Below, piece after piece: positions 22,340-29,776 of a DNA stretch of 36,076 nt. Under the pieces are notes generated by a model. That model ran no database searches, was not told the DNA's origin, and worked only from the letters and a program-made list of their open reading frames with translations. Source of the DNA: Anaerolineales bacterium (lineage in GTDB: Bacteria; Chloroflexota; Anaerolineae; Anaerolineales; Villigracilaceae). Where the stretch lies: assembly GCA_016789025.1 (NCBI GenBank), contig JAEURC010000089.1, forward strand, positions 1 through 36,076. The letters are read 5' to 3'. The position numbers and the translations under genes were made by a program. Numbering within the stretch: position 1 is the first letter of the stretch; every line of letters starts with the position of its first letter.

Positions 22340-23488
22340 GGAAAGAAGTTCTCTGATCCTGCTTGCTGTCTCGACCCATTTTGGTTGCGCCCGATACCTC
22401 TTCGCTGCGTTCAAAGATAACCTAACCAGCAATTCTCTATTCGTCTCCAACTCTCTTAAATGATCGGCAAGCGATTCCACGTCATTTGGCTCGATCAAGT
22501 ATCCAGTCTCGCCATGCGCGATGATCTCCCTCGCCGCCCCAGCGGACGTGCCAATCGCGGGCAGACCGAAACACATCCCTTCGAGATAGACGATACCAAA
22601 TCCCTCATAACTCGATGGCACAACAAGGACATGAGCCTGCCTGAGTTTTTCGACGAGAGGTTCATTGTCTAACGCGCCATGAAAAAAAACTTGAGACTTG
22701 AGACTTGAGACTTTTACTTTCTCTTGCACAGACCGCGCATACCTTGGTTCAGAGCTCAATGATCCAACCACATCCACCCTGACCTTCGACCCTTCGACAA
22801 GCTCAGGGCGGTGCCTTCGACCTTCGACTGCTTCGAGCAACGTATGTAGCCCCTTTCTGTAAATCACATTCCCAAGAAACAGGATTCGCAATTCGTCGCT
22901 CTTCGCACGCTCAACAATTTCTTTCTCAGCAATCCCATCCCCAAACCTGTCCGTGGGCGGATACGCAACCAGAGATGGTTTTGTAAGGGCGACCCGCCAT
23001 GAACTACTCGTCGTTTTCGCTGACTGACTCGCCTTGCTTAGATTGGTGTTGATTGGCATTGACGGGTCGCCCCTGCTCTGCAACAAATCAAAAACCACTG
23101 CTTGTGTTGTCCTTGAATTGAAGATAAACCCATCCACGCTTTGCAGATATTTCTTCTCGACGATTCGATAGAACCAGTTCTGCCATGCAGGTCTCAACTC
23201 GGAGCATCGCAAGTGATGGACAAGTGACACGACGGGGTAGGGATGTCTTCCTGCGTTTGCCGTGATCAACGATGGGTGATTGAGTTCGTCTTGAATCAGA
23301 ATGTCCAAGTTGGATGGAAGCCGAAACCGAAAATTATCTATCAAATGCGCGGCATAATTTCGCCACGGCAGACTAATGATTTCAACGGTGTCTCCCTGCG
23401 CTCGAAGATACTCCACCAACTTTCGATCATACAAATACCCGCCGCTGACTGAATCTAACGAACCGTAAATAGCTAATCCAATGTGCAT
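22259..23488 (-). CDS. Glycosyltransferase family 4 (GT-B) with in-frame repeat insertions
   Basis: Transfers a sugar from a nucleotide donor, probably in the cytoplasm. The GT-B pattern is clear: N-terminal SGGYLYDRKLVEYL, LFLGNVIYRKGLHTLLEAV (202-220), and E-x7-E (Glu295 to Glu303, SYEGFGIVYLEGM). Normal GT4 proteins are about 350-380 residues, this one 409. Extra pieces are repeat-derived: residues 139-167 come from an 86-base element with GGGCGACCCG/CGGGTCGCCC ends (22989-23074), residues 226-234 (HRPELVEGS) from a known type of PELVEG-coding repeat, 260-266 from a tandem AGTCTCA repeat, and 384-409 from the palindrome at the 3' end. All keep the frame, so the gene is intact if folding tolerates them. 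It probably uses ATG at 23488. Confidence 0.9.
   Translation of the reverse strand: MHIGLAIYGSLDSVSGGYLYDRKLVEYLRAQGDTVEIISLPWRNYAAHLIDNFRFRLPSNLDILIQDELNHPSLITANAGRHPYPVVSLVHHLRCSELRPAWQNWFYRIVEKKYLQSVDGFIFNSRTTQAVVFDLLQSRGDPSMPINTNLSKASQSAKTTSSSWRVALTKPSLVAYPPTDRFGDGIAEKEIVERAKSDELRILFLGNVIYRKGLHTLLEAVEGRRHRPELVEGSKVRVDVVGSLSSEPRYARSVQEKVKVSSLKSQVFFHGALDNEPLVEKLRQAHVLVVPSSYEGFGIVYLEGMCFGLPAIGTSAGAAREIIAHGETGYLIEPNDVESLADHLRELETNRELLVRLSLNAAKRYRAQPKWVETASRIRELLSVIARGDSPEAIPVTNEEIASSSRSSR
22989..23074. repeat. 86-base palindromic element inside the GT4 coding sequence
   Basis: Perfect 10-base terminal inverted repeat, GGGCGACCCG at 22989-22998 and CGGGTCGCCC at 23065-23074. The centre has no clear internal structure. 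It interrupts the GT4 reading frame without shifting it, so the inserted length plus any target duplication must be a multiple of three. Confidence 0.8.
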
Positions 23489-23505
23489 AATTAGCCAATG
23501 AACAA

Positions 23506-23685
23506 CTATTTAGTCCGATTTTGTTTGTTAATGAAAACTTCATAAACTACGGCGCCCCAAAAAACAAGCATGCCGAAAATTACTCCGCTCCATACGCTTG
23601 ATTGAAATACTCCAAAACCAACTCCACAGAGTATGGAATTGACCAACCAATACACGCCGCGATTATTTTTATACAACCAATACAT
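23506..23685 (-). CDS. Small two-helix membrane protein (59 residues)
   Basis: An open frame of 59 residues from ATG 23685 to TAG 23508-23506. AAGGA lies about six bases before the ATG. The sequence has two hydrophobic helices (about 11-28 and 33-51: YWLVNSILCGVGFGVF and WSGVIFGMLVFWGAVV), each rich in Trp/Gly, and a short basic tail NKQNRTK. It starts 8 bases after the PTPS-like gene ends and stops 17 bases before the GT4 start, so it sits in the operon run. No family recognised; the clean ribosome site and tight spacing support its being real. Confidence 0.65.
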   Translation of the reverse strand: MYWLYKNNRGVYWLVNSILCGVGFGVFQSSVWSGVIFGMLVFWGAVVYEVFINKQNRTK

Positions 23686-23693
23686 GTCAATCC

Positions 23694-24071
23694 TTATCTA
23701 TGATGAGCATACGCCGCCCACGCGGACTCGTTCTCCCACAACACAACCTTCACCGCGGAAATGTTCTTCGCTTGGATACGTTCGCTCAGCGACGTTGCCA
23801 AAATTCGCGCGAAATGCTCGATGGATGGATTGAGTCCCGCAAAGGCTGGGCAATCGTTCAACATCTGTTCCTTGTATTGACCGACAACTTCATCGAGATG
23901 TTTCTCCACATCCACAATGTCAACGAGAAAGCCGTGTTTGTCTAAATCCTTTCCTTCCAGTTGCAATTCAAGGACATAATGATGCGAGTTTGGGGAATTC
24001 TCAGGTCCCCAATCTCCGCCGATGAGGAAATGCCGTGCGATGAAATCCCTTTTTACTGCGAGCGTGTACAT
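23694..24071 (-). CDS. 6-pyruvoyl-tetrahydropterin synthase / QueD-like protein with altered active site
   Basis: A 125-residue T-fold protein. The N-terminus FIARHFL supplies His14, one zinc ligand. The loop normally reading C-x3-H-G-H is E24-NSP-N28-S-H30, so the catalytic Cys is replaced by Glu and one zinc His by Asn; His31 follows directly and may substitute. Glu in place of Cys is known in PTPS-III enzymes. GLNPSIEHFA (about 79-88) and VVLWENESAWAAY (109-121) match the family's later motifs. Known members make 6-pyruvoyl- or 6-carboxy-tetrahydropterin from dihydroneopterin triphosphate. Here the substrate is uncertain. It lies 12 bases after the ComB-like gene and upstream of a small membrane gene and GT4, which hints at a pterin-derived product. 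Confidence 0.8.
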   Translation of the reverse strand: MYTLAVKRDFIARHFLIGGDWGPENSPNSHHYVLELQLEGKDLDKHGFLVDIVDVEKHLDEVVGQYKEQMLNDCPAFAGLNPSIEHFARILATSLSERIQAKNISAVKVVLWENESAWAAYAHHR

Positions 24072-24083
24072 GAATTCTCCTGA

Positions 24084-24767
24084 TCAAGGCTTGATAGCGT
24101 GCATGACGTGATGTCCGTTCTCTTTGATGACAGGCATGGCAAAATCGAACTTATCCAAACTTGTGCAATGGGTGAGATCGACCTCGGGAAACTCGGGTCT
24201 TTGCGGGTTATGGAATATTTTTGCATCGTTCGAGTTGCGCACGCGCTCCAGAAATGGAGTTGGGTCTGGCGCGTCGCCGCGCAATACTGCTTCCAGATAT
24301 TCTGCAAATGCCAAGTCTTCTTCGCCGCCATCATACGTTTGACCTGTAACGACAAAAGTGACTGAATCGGGCGAAAGTTTTTGCAGATACATCGCGGTCT
24401 GGTTCGCAACCACGAAACTTGCGGCAATGATCTTGCTGGCTTTCACACTGCGAGCGATCCCCTGTGTCCCAGCGCCTGTCCGTTGGATGATAATTTTTCC
24501 ATCCAGATCAAGCGTGCTCGTTTGAGTGGGGGAGTTGCCGAAGTCGAATCCCTCAGGCGGGAGTCCGCCCACTTCGCCGCACGCGAGTGAATTGGGAATC
24601 TGCGCTTTGAGTTGCAGCGCTTCCTCCACGCCGCTGACGGGATAGATCTCTTTCGCGCCGCGATGAAATGCGAACGCCGCATTCGTGAACGCGCGGATCA
24701 CGTCAATGACGACAACGACTCCCGTCGCTTCGTGGCAGGTTTCAAGGTTTGTATAGTGAAATTTCAT
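24084..24767 (-). CDS. ComB-like 2-phosphosulfolactate phosphatase family protein
   Basis: A 227-residue protein of the ComB (COG2045) family. The N-terminal VVVIDVIRAFTNAAFAF contains the acidic Asp22-centred motif typical of the family, with SLACGEVGGLPPEGFDFGNSP in two parts and IIQRTGAGTQGIARSV after it. SFVVANQTAMYL and VTGQTYDGGEEDLAFAEYL complete the pattern. Known ComB enzymes remove phosphate from 2-phosphosulfolactate in coenzyme M synthesis in methanogens. This bacterium has no visible coenzyme M genes here, so the real substrate may be another phosphorylated acid. It is 12 bases upstream of the PTPS-like gene and 15 bases after the small membrane gene, within the operon. Confidence 0.88.
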   Translation of the reverse strand: MKFHYTNLETCHEATGVVVVIDVIRAFTNAAFAFHRGAKEIYPVSGVEEALQLKAQIPNSLACGEVGGLPPEGFDFGNSPTQTSTLDLDGKIIIQRTGAGTQGIARSVKASKIIAASFVVANQTAMYLQKLSPDSVTFVVTGQTYDGGEEDLAFAEYLEAVLRGDAPDPTPFLERVRNSNDAKIFHNPQRPEFPEVDLTHCTSLDKFDFAMPVIKENGHHVMHAIKP

Positions 24768-24782
24768 AGACTCGAATCGACT

Positions 24783-25142
24783 TCATAAATGATCATTGTC
24801 TGGACTATCCTTTTTACTTCTTAAGTTCCTTTCAAATTTTCTTCTCAATTCATGGCTGGTTATGCAAATGAAAATCGCGATTGTTGTGATTATGCCCCCT
24901 ACAGGTATCGTAATAAAGACATTACCCATTTGATTTTCCAAGGCAGATACAGATTGAGTAAGTAAATCGTTGAAATAAATACCACCATACATCAAGAGCA
25001 TAATAGAAAAACCAAGTTTAAGTGAACGAATCCATCTCTCTCCGATAGTTGTGGGGACTCTATAGCCTTTGCCGCCTGTGTAAAATAGGAATACTCCAAC
25101 AATCAGCATAAGAGAGAAGATTGTGCCTGTAAGAATTTTCAT
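24783..25142 (-). CDS. Small three-TM membrane protein in the cluster
   Basis: A 119-residue AT-rich protein with three hydrophobic helices at about 4-21, 43-61 and 77-95 and a basic C-terminal tail (RRKFERNLRSKKD). No family recognised. It starts inside the dehydrogenase stop codon (4-base overlap, ATGA), so it is translated with it, and ends 15 bases before the ComB-like gene. Its base composition differs from the flanking genes, suggesting that it is a later insertion in the operon or fast-evolving. Confidence 0.7.
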   Translation of the reverse strand: MKILTGTIFSLMLIVGVFLFYTGGKGYRVPTTIGERWIRSLKLGFSIMLLMYGGIYFNDLLTQSVSALENQMGNVFITIPVGGIITTIAIFICITSHELRRKFERNLRSKKDSPDNDHL

Positions 25143-26194
25143 TTAGTATATTCGAGTAAAACTTGTATCGTCTCATGCGGATTTTCATCCAGCAGACGAT
25201 ACGCCTCTTCTGCCTTGTCAATTGGAAAGCGATGCGTGATCCACTTCTGCGGCTGGATGCGCCTCAACGCTTCCCACGCGACGTTGAACCTGCGCGCTTT
25301 ATCCCAGCGTCCGCTCAACTCGGGAGCGATCGTGCTGACTTGAGATGAGATCAATTTGATGCGCGAGCGATGGAACGCGCCACCGAGGTCAACCTCCGCG
25401 CGTTTATCTCCATACCACGAGCCGATGACAATGCGCCCGCTGAAGGCTGTCATTGCAATGGCATCATCCAACGCGGAGGGTGAGCCAGTGAGTTCAAAAG
25501 TTAGGTCGAAGTTCTGCGCGTAGCCAGACTGGGGTTTGTTTTGGGTTTTATTTCCAACCACATCAAAATTTTTTTCACTCAAAACAATTGGATCAAACGA
25601 ATCATCCACGCCGATTTCAAGTGAGGCTTTTCTCCGCAATTCAAAGCAATCCGAGGTGACAAGTTTTTCGAGCGGAAATTCTTTGAGCAATGACGCAACG
25701 AGCAAGCCGACAACGCCTTGTCCTAACACCAACACGCGTTCGCCAAGAATCGGCGCCGCGTCTTGGATCAAGTTGACTGCGGTTTCCATGTTGGGGAGGA
25801 AGGAGCAGGCTTCCACGGGCAGAGCAGGCGTCCCTGCGGAAGAAGCGGGGGCGAGAATCAAAGATGAAGGATGAGCGATAAAGGCTGAAGTGTGCGGAGC
25901 AAATCCAAAAACAATTTTATTCAGTAAAGATTTTTCGACGCCTTTGCCTGTTTCGATAATTCGTCCCACGCACGCATACCCAAACGCAAGCGGATATTTC
26001 AAGCGGCTGCTTAGATGATCGTGCGAATCGTTGATGTGCGGAAATTGTCCGCGATAAACCAGTATCTCGGTGCCAGCGCTGATCGCGGAGCAGATCGTCT
26101 CGACTAAAACATCATCCGCGCCGAGGGCGGGCAATGACTCCTCGCGGAGTTCTGCCTGACGCGGCGCGGTGAAGTAGACGGTCTTGCGATTCAT
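25139..26194 (-). CDS. MDR-family (zinc-type alcohol dehydrogenase-like) oxidoreductase
   Basis: A 351-residue medium-chain dehydrogenase. The N-terminus has CSAISAGTEILVYRGQFP, the ISAGTE form seen in a subgroup related to BchC and threonine-type dehydrogenases. The nucleotide-binding motif is VLVLGQGVVGLLVASLL (about 153-169). The four structural-zinc cysteines are absent, so it has at most a catalytic zinc. Residues 108-127 (HPSSLILAP then ASSAGTPALP) are a low-complexity insertion probably derived from a dispersed repeat. It is 21 bases downstream of the four-TM gene and overlaps the next gene by 4. It likely reduces a ketone or aldehyde in the cluster's pathway. Confidence 0.9.
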   Translation of the reverse strand: MNRKTVYFTAPRQAELREESLPALGADDVLVETICSAISAGTEILVYRGQFPHINDSHDHLSSRLKYPLAFGYACVGRIIETGKGVEKSLLNKIVFGFAPHTSAFIAHPSSLILAPASSAGTPALPVEACSFLPNMETAVNLIQDAAPILGERVLVLGQGVVGLLVASLLKEFPLEKLVTSDCFELRRKASLEIGVDDSFDPIVLSEKNFDVVGNKTQNKPQSGYAQNFDLTFELTGSPSALDDAIAMTAFSGRIVIGSWYGDKRAEVDLGGAFHRSRIKLISSQVSTIAPELSGRWDKARRFNVAWEALRRIQPQKWITHRFPIDKAEEAYRLLDENPHETIQVLLEYTK

Positions 26195-26215
26195 CCCCCA
26201 ATTTTACATCATGGC

Positions 26216-26557
26216 TTATGATTTTTTATCTGCCCACAAGAAAGCCATCAATAAAATTTCGGCGGCTTTGGCGTAATAGCCTGTGGCGCTGGAGGTGCCT
26301 GCTACAAAATTTTTATCGCCCATGACGACCCATAGCACGATCGTCAGCGCGCAGTAACCGAACATTGCCCACCACATCGTTTTATGATTCTTTTGGAACA
26401 TTTCCATCGGCGCAAAATATGCGGCGAGCAAACCAAGATAACCCGCGCCGTTCATCACGATGGGGTCGGCTCCCATTTGCGGATACAACGATAAATGCAA
26501 AAAGGCTGTGGCAAGGTTGGCGAGAATGATGCCGATCTTTTTCCAATCAAGGTTCAT
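26216..26557 (-). CDS. Four-TM membrane protein of unknown function
   Basis: The start at 26557 (MNLDWKKIGIILANLA) is chosen because AAAGGAG precedes it; a longer in-frame reading to 26653 would run into the flippase gene. The protein has 113 residues with four hydrophobic helices (about 7-22, 35-50, 60-78, 92-106). The first has HLSLYPQ after it, the second MNGAGYLGLLAAYF. I do not recognise a family. It lies 49 bases after the flippase-like gene and 21 before the dehydrogenase, so it belongs to the same operon run. Confidence 0.75.
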   Translation of the reverse strand: MNLDWKKIGIILANLATAFLHLSLYPQMGADPIVMNGAGYLGLLAAYFAPMEMFQKNHKTMWWAMFGYCALTIVLWVVMGDKNFVAGTSSATGYYAKAAEILLMAFLWADKKS

Positions 26558-26606
26558 GGTCAACTCCTTTTGGTTTGTTGAATAGATGCGTCTGCTGAAC
26601 TTTATT

Positions 26607-27614
26607 TTACTTTGCAATCCCGCGCCCTGCCAGAAGCAAACCGATGCCGCCATTCAAGGTATCGCGCGCGCGCATGAGCAATGTTAGGCTGATCGCGGCG
26701 GAGGCGGGCTGTCCGAACGCGCCGAGCGCAAAAACTTGACTCGCTTCCAACGCGCCCAAGCCTCCGGGCAACGGCATGAGGAAGGCGATCTGCATGGCGG
26801 TTAACGCGGCAAAAACTTGAATCGCGTTGATATTCATTCCGAGGAATGAAACCATCAAATAGTATTCGAGGGCAATGCCCGCGAGCGCCGCGAACGAAAC
26901 CATAATGGCGAGAAACATCGAGCGAACATGCTTTCTGCAAAAGATCGAAGCCATTTGTTCGGCGACGACGATCAGCCGCGTTGCCTTACTCGTTTTCTTG
27001 ACGAGCGGCTTTAGGATTTTCGCCAGCGGATGAATTCCCATGTGCAACAGGATGATGTACGCAAGCGGCAGGATCAACAGCGCCCCCAGCCCGATCAGAC
27101 TCAGGGTGAGCCTGATTCCGCTCCCCGAAATTAATCCCACCTTGACGATTGCCCACGCGCCGATTCCGATCAACACAAAGTTGACGAGGAACTCGAGCAG
27201 TTTGTCCATGATCACCGCGGATGTGGCGCGCGCAAATGTGATCCCGTGATTGCGTTGGAGGTAAATGATCTGTAGAGGCTCGCCTCCCACTTGCGGACCT
27301 GGCGTGAAGTAACTCAACCCGAACACCGACAGGCGATATCGAACCATCGGCAGGAACGGCATGGACGGATTCTCGGCGCGGACGATGATCCACCAGCGAG
27401 CGGTCATGCAAGTGATGACGAACGCGTTGAGGAGCAGGATCAAACAAATCTGCCAGAGTTTGAGATTCTTGAGCGCGTTCCAAATTTCGGCAAAGGGTGC
27501 GTTGCGAAGCGCGAAATACAAGAGCACGAAAAGAACGGCATAGATCGCAACTGTAGTTATCAGCGATCTGCTCTTTGGCTTTGCGGTAGAAAGGTTAGAG
27601 GATGGATTCGCCAT
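26607..27614 (-). CDS. UPF0104/AglD-type flippase-like membrane protein
   Basis: A 335-residue membrane protein with about eight to nine hydrophobic helices. The family (lysylphosphatidylglycerol synthase TM region, YbhN/AglD) signature is visible: FTPGPQVGGEPLQIIYLQ (about 103-120), then ATSAVIMDKLLEFL (about 130-143), and a later GALEASQVFALGAFGQP. Members move lipid-linked molecules across membranes or accompany glycolipid and archaeal glycosylation genes. Its 5' end overlaps the acyltransferase gene by 20 bases, indicating coupled translation. In the cluster it could export or flip a product that is first acylated or glycosylated. Confidence 0.88.
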   Translation of the reverse strand: MANPSSNLSTAKPKSRSLITTVAIYAVLFVLLYFALRNAPFAEIWNALKNLKLWQICLILLLNAFVITCMTARWWIIVRAENPSMPFLPMVRYRLSVFGLSYFTPGPQVGGEPLQIIYLQRNHGITFARATSAVIMDKLLEFLVNFVLIGIGAWAIVKVGLISGSGIRLTLSLIGLGALLILPLAYIILLHMGIHPLAKILKPLVKKTSKATRLIVVAEQMASIFCRKHVRSMFLAIMVSFAALAGIALEYYLMVSFLGMNINAIQVFAALTAMQIAFLMPLPGGLGALEASQVFALGAFGQPASAAISLTLLMRARDTLNGGIGLLLAGRGIAK

Positions 27615-28488
27615 GATCGGTTGATGGATTCTGAATCAACCCGCGCATACGCTCGATCACAATGCGATGGATCGCATCGGTGTCGGCGGAGCCGATTTCA
27701 TCCAAAGTAATTGGTTTGGCAAAACTGACATGCACGGTCGTCGGGCGGAAGTTGCGACTCAGCATGAAAAATGCCTGAAATGCGGCGGCGAGCAGTTCGC
27801 GTTCTTTGCGAGTCCGCTTGAACCAGAGGAGTGGGTTGCGGAGCGATGCCCCCCACACGACTCCGCTCACGAGGGTTGGGACAATTACCGTGTCCCGCGC
27901 GAAGCGGATGAAGACGCTTGCTGAATTTGTCCAGTGCGAGAGAGAATCAATCGCGTCTGAATGAACGGCGGGATCGGGTTCGATCTCGCCTGCGGGGAAG
28001 GTGAGGGCGGAGAATCCGTTCTTGAGATGGGACGATACCTGTCGCACCGCGCGAATTCGTTCCGATTCATCTTCACTGATATAGAAGAGTTGTTTGCTAG
28101 TGTTGGCAAGCGTTGCTAAAAATGGACGCTCGATAGCGATGATGCGCAGGTCGGCGCGGTTGATTGCTGAGAACAACGCAAGCGTATCCACCAGCCCTGG
28201 GTGATTCGATAGGAATAATGCGGGTCCTGTTGCGGGTATATTTTCCATGCCGTGCACGCGCAGGTCTTGCACATAATGATCGCGCAAGTTTTGACGCGCG
28301 GCTTCGCCCAACCCTACTCGCGCAATGTCGCTATCGAAATCCAACATGTTGCGGGCAAAGTTGCGGGCAGGCGAGATGAATGCGCGTCGCAGAATGTTTG
28401 ATAAGAATGGATATTGACCCCACCCGAAGGCTGAAACTAAATCGTCGAGATTGATCTGTGTGAGAACATCAAAGGGGGAAGGCGTCAT
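27595..28488 (-). CDS. PlsC-like lysophospholipid acyltransferase family protein
   Basis: A 297-residue acyltransferase. The catalytic H-x4-D motif is SNHPGLVDT with His96 and Asp101. The family's later block appears as FPAGEIEPDP (about 165-174). N-terminal residues 1-70 are a helical extension. Members transfer acyl chains to glycerol-3-phosphate or other alcohols at the inner membrane face. It is the first gene of the minus-strand run and overlaps the flippase by 20 bases. A TATAAT hexamer ends nine bases before the ATG with no clear Shine-Dalgarno, consistent with a leaderless start for the operon. Confidence 0.87.
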   Translation of the reverse strand: MTPSPFDVLTQINLDDLVSAFGWGQYPFLSNILRRAFISPARNFARNMLDFDSDIARVGLGEAARQNLRDHYVQDLRVHGMENIPATGPALFLSNHPGLVDTLALFSAINRADLRIIAIERPFLATLANTSKQLFYISEDESERIRAVRQVSSHLKNGFSALTFPAGEIEPDPAVHSDAIDSLSHWTNSASVFIRFARDTVIVPTLVSGVVWGASLRNPLLWFKRTRKERELLAAAFQAFFMLSRNFRPTTVHVSFAKPITLDEIGSADTDAIHRIVIERMRGLIQNPSTDHGESIL

Positions 28489-28560
28489 TCAGGTTCTATT
28501 ATAGTTCTTCATAGTTCGTCCCGCTGTTCAACTGCGAGACGAACATTACTGGATGAGCAT

Positions 28561-28866
28561 TTACTCGGGTTCCATCGAAAACCGAAGGGGGTAACCTGCG
28601 TTGTTAGATTCAAAGTCCGCTTTGGCGATTCTCTTTTCCGCTTCGGATTTTGCCAGCGTTTGCACATACGCGTTACCGTTGATGTGGGCGGTGAGCATGA
28701 TCTCGGAGGCGCGGTCAACGCCGAGGAAGAAGATGGTTTTGAGGATGTGCACGACAAAATCCATTGGCGTGATGTTGTCGTTGTGAATGAGGACTTTGTA
28801 GAGCGGCTCGAGCGCGGATTCTGATTCTTCGAGGATTTCGATTTCGGGGAGGATTTGTAAATTCAT
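28561..28866 (-). CDS. clpS: ATP-dependent Clp protease adaptor ClpS
   Basis: Delivers N-degron substrates to ClpAP/ClpCP. The start at 28866 (MNLQILPEIEIL) is preferred; a GTG at 28884 would add six residues read from a dispersed repeat. It has 101 residues. The ClpS core is visible: YKVLIHNDNITPMDFVVHIL (with the NDN-T motif that contacts the N-degron), VDRASEIMLTAHINGNAYV and SEAEKRIAKADFESNNAGYPL. The hydrophobic pocket residues typical of N-end-rule recognition are in this region. No Clp ATPase is in the window. No Shine-Dalgarno is seen, and the repeat GGGCACGAAGG lies directly upstream, so the promoter is unclear. Confidence 0.93.
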   Translation of the reverse strand: MNLQILPEIEILEESESALEPLYKVLIHNDNITPMDFVVHILKTIFFLGVDRASEIMLTAHINGNAYVQTLAKSEAEKRIAKADFESNNAGYPLRFSMEPE

Positions 28867-28947
28867 TTTAACCACAAAGGGCACGAAGGGGCACGAAGGA
28901 AAAGATTTTTCTTTCTTCCCTTCGGCACGCTCAGGGCGGCGCTTTCG
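28867..28947. repeat. Dispersed-repeat remnants upstream of clpS
   Basis: AACCACAAAGGGCACGAAGG followed by a second GGGCACGAAGG (tandem unit of 11), then, after a T-rich stretch, CCCTTCGGCACGCTCAGGGCGG, of the same kind as the repeat coding HRPELVEG in the GT4 gene. They fill the 85-base gap between the aldo/keto reductase end and clpS. Confidence 0.6.
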
Positions 28948-28951
28948 TCTT

Positions 28952-29776
28952 TCATTTCTCCGTTAGCAAATCAATTTCCTCTTTCGTCAACTCGATCTCC
29001 GCCGCGTCGAAATTTTCTTTGATATGCTGTGGATTGAACGACATCGGGATCGTGATCACGCGCGGATGCGAGATAACCCACGCGAGCGCGATTTGAAAGA
29101 CCGTCGCGTTATGCGCTTTGGCGATTGACTCCAATGTTTTGTTCGAGCGGAGATTGCCCTCGTCAACGGGAGAATACGCTGTAAAAAGAATATCGTTTTG
29201 CTGGCAATATTCAAGCATGCCGTTGTTCACATACGAGCGATCCGAAACGCTGAACGGAACTTGATTGGTAAGGATCGGCGTTTCGGAAAGTTCTTGTGCT
29301 TGTTTGAGCAATTTCAAATTGAAGTTGCTCACGCCGAGATGTTTTACTTTTCCGTCACGCACGAGTTTGTTCAACGCGCGGAACGTCTCCTCGTATTTTG
29401 TGCCAGTCCCGGGCCAGTGGATGAGATACAAGTCAATGTAATCCATGTTGAGACGGCGTAGAGAATTTTCGCAAGCGTTCAACACATCGTCATACTTTAA
29501 ATGACTCGGTGTAACTTTGGATGTGATGAAAAGACTCTCCCGCTTCTTGCCTGACCCTCGAACTGCCTCGCCGATCAACTTCTCGCTGTGCCCGTCTGCG
29601 TACCGTTCGGCGGTGTCGAAGTGGGTGTAGCCAACCTCAAGGGCGGAGCGAAGCGCTGTCAACGATTTTGAGTCGAGTGAATGGTTCGGCGATGAGTCCC
29701 CGCCAATGCGCCACGCGCCGAATCCGATCTTGGGGATGGAAAGTCCGCGCAGGGATTCGTGTTTCATGTTTCCCAT
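28952..29776 (-). CDS. Aldo/keto reductase
   Basis: A 274-residue NADPH-dependent reductase of (beta/alpha)8 fold. GFGAWRIGGD is the strand-1 motif; DTAERYADGHSEKLIGEA has the catalytic Tyr and the Asp of the first motif; ITSKVTP holds the catalytic Lys; DLYLIHWPGTG the catalytic His. VKHLGVSNFNLKLL and VFQIALAWVISHPRVITIP are AKR signatures. Two start codons are close: 29776 (MGNMKHES) and 29767 (MKHES). The 5' end overlaps the Kef-type gene by 13 or 4 bases, so the two are coupled. Substrate specificity cannot be read. Confidence 0.93.
   Translation of the reverse strand: MGNMKHESLRGLSIPKIGFGAWRIGGDSSPNHSLDSKSLTALRSALEVGYTHFDTAERYADGHSEKLIGEAVRGSGKKRESLFITSKVTPSHLKYDDVLNACENSLRRLNMDYIDLYLIHWPGTGTKYEETFRALNKLVRDGKVKHLGVSNFNLKLLKQAQELSETPILTNQVPFSVSDRSYVNNGMLEYCQQNDILFTAYSPVDEGNLRSNKTLESIAKAHNATVFQIALAWVISHPRVITIPMSFNPQHIKENFDAAEIELTKEEIDLLTEK

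Noticed and set aside
22688..22712. CRISPR or tandem-repeat array
   Set aside because: Only about three units of a seven-base repeat within a coding sequence, without spacers.
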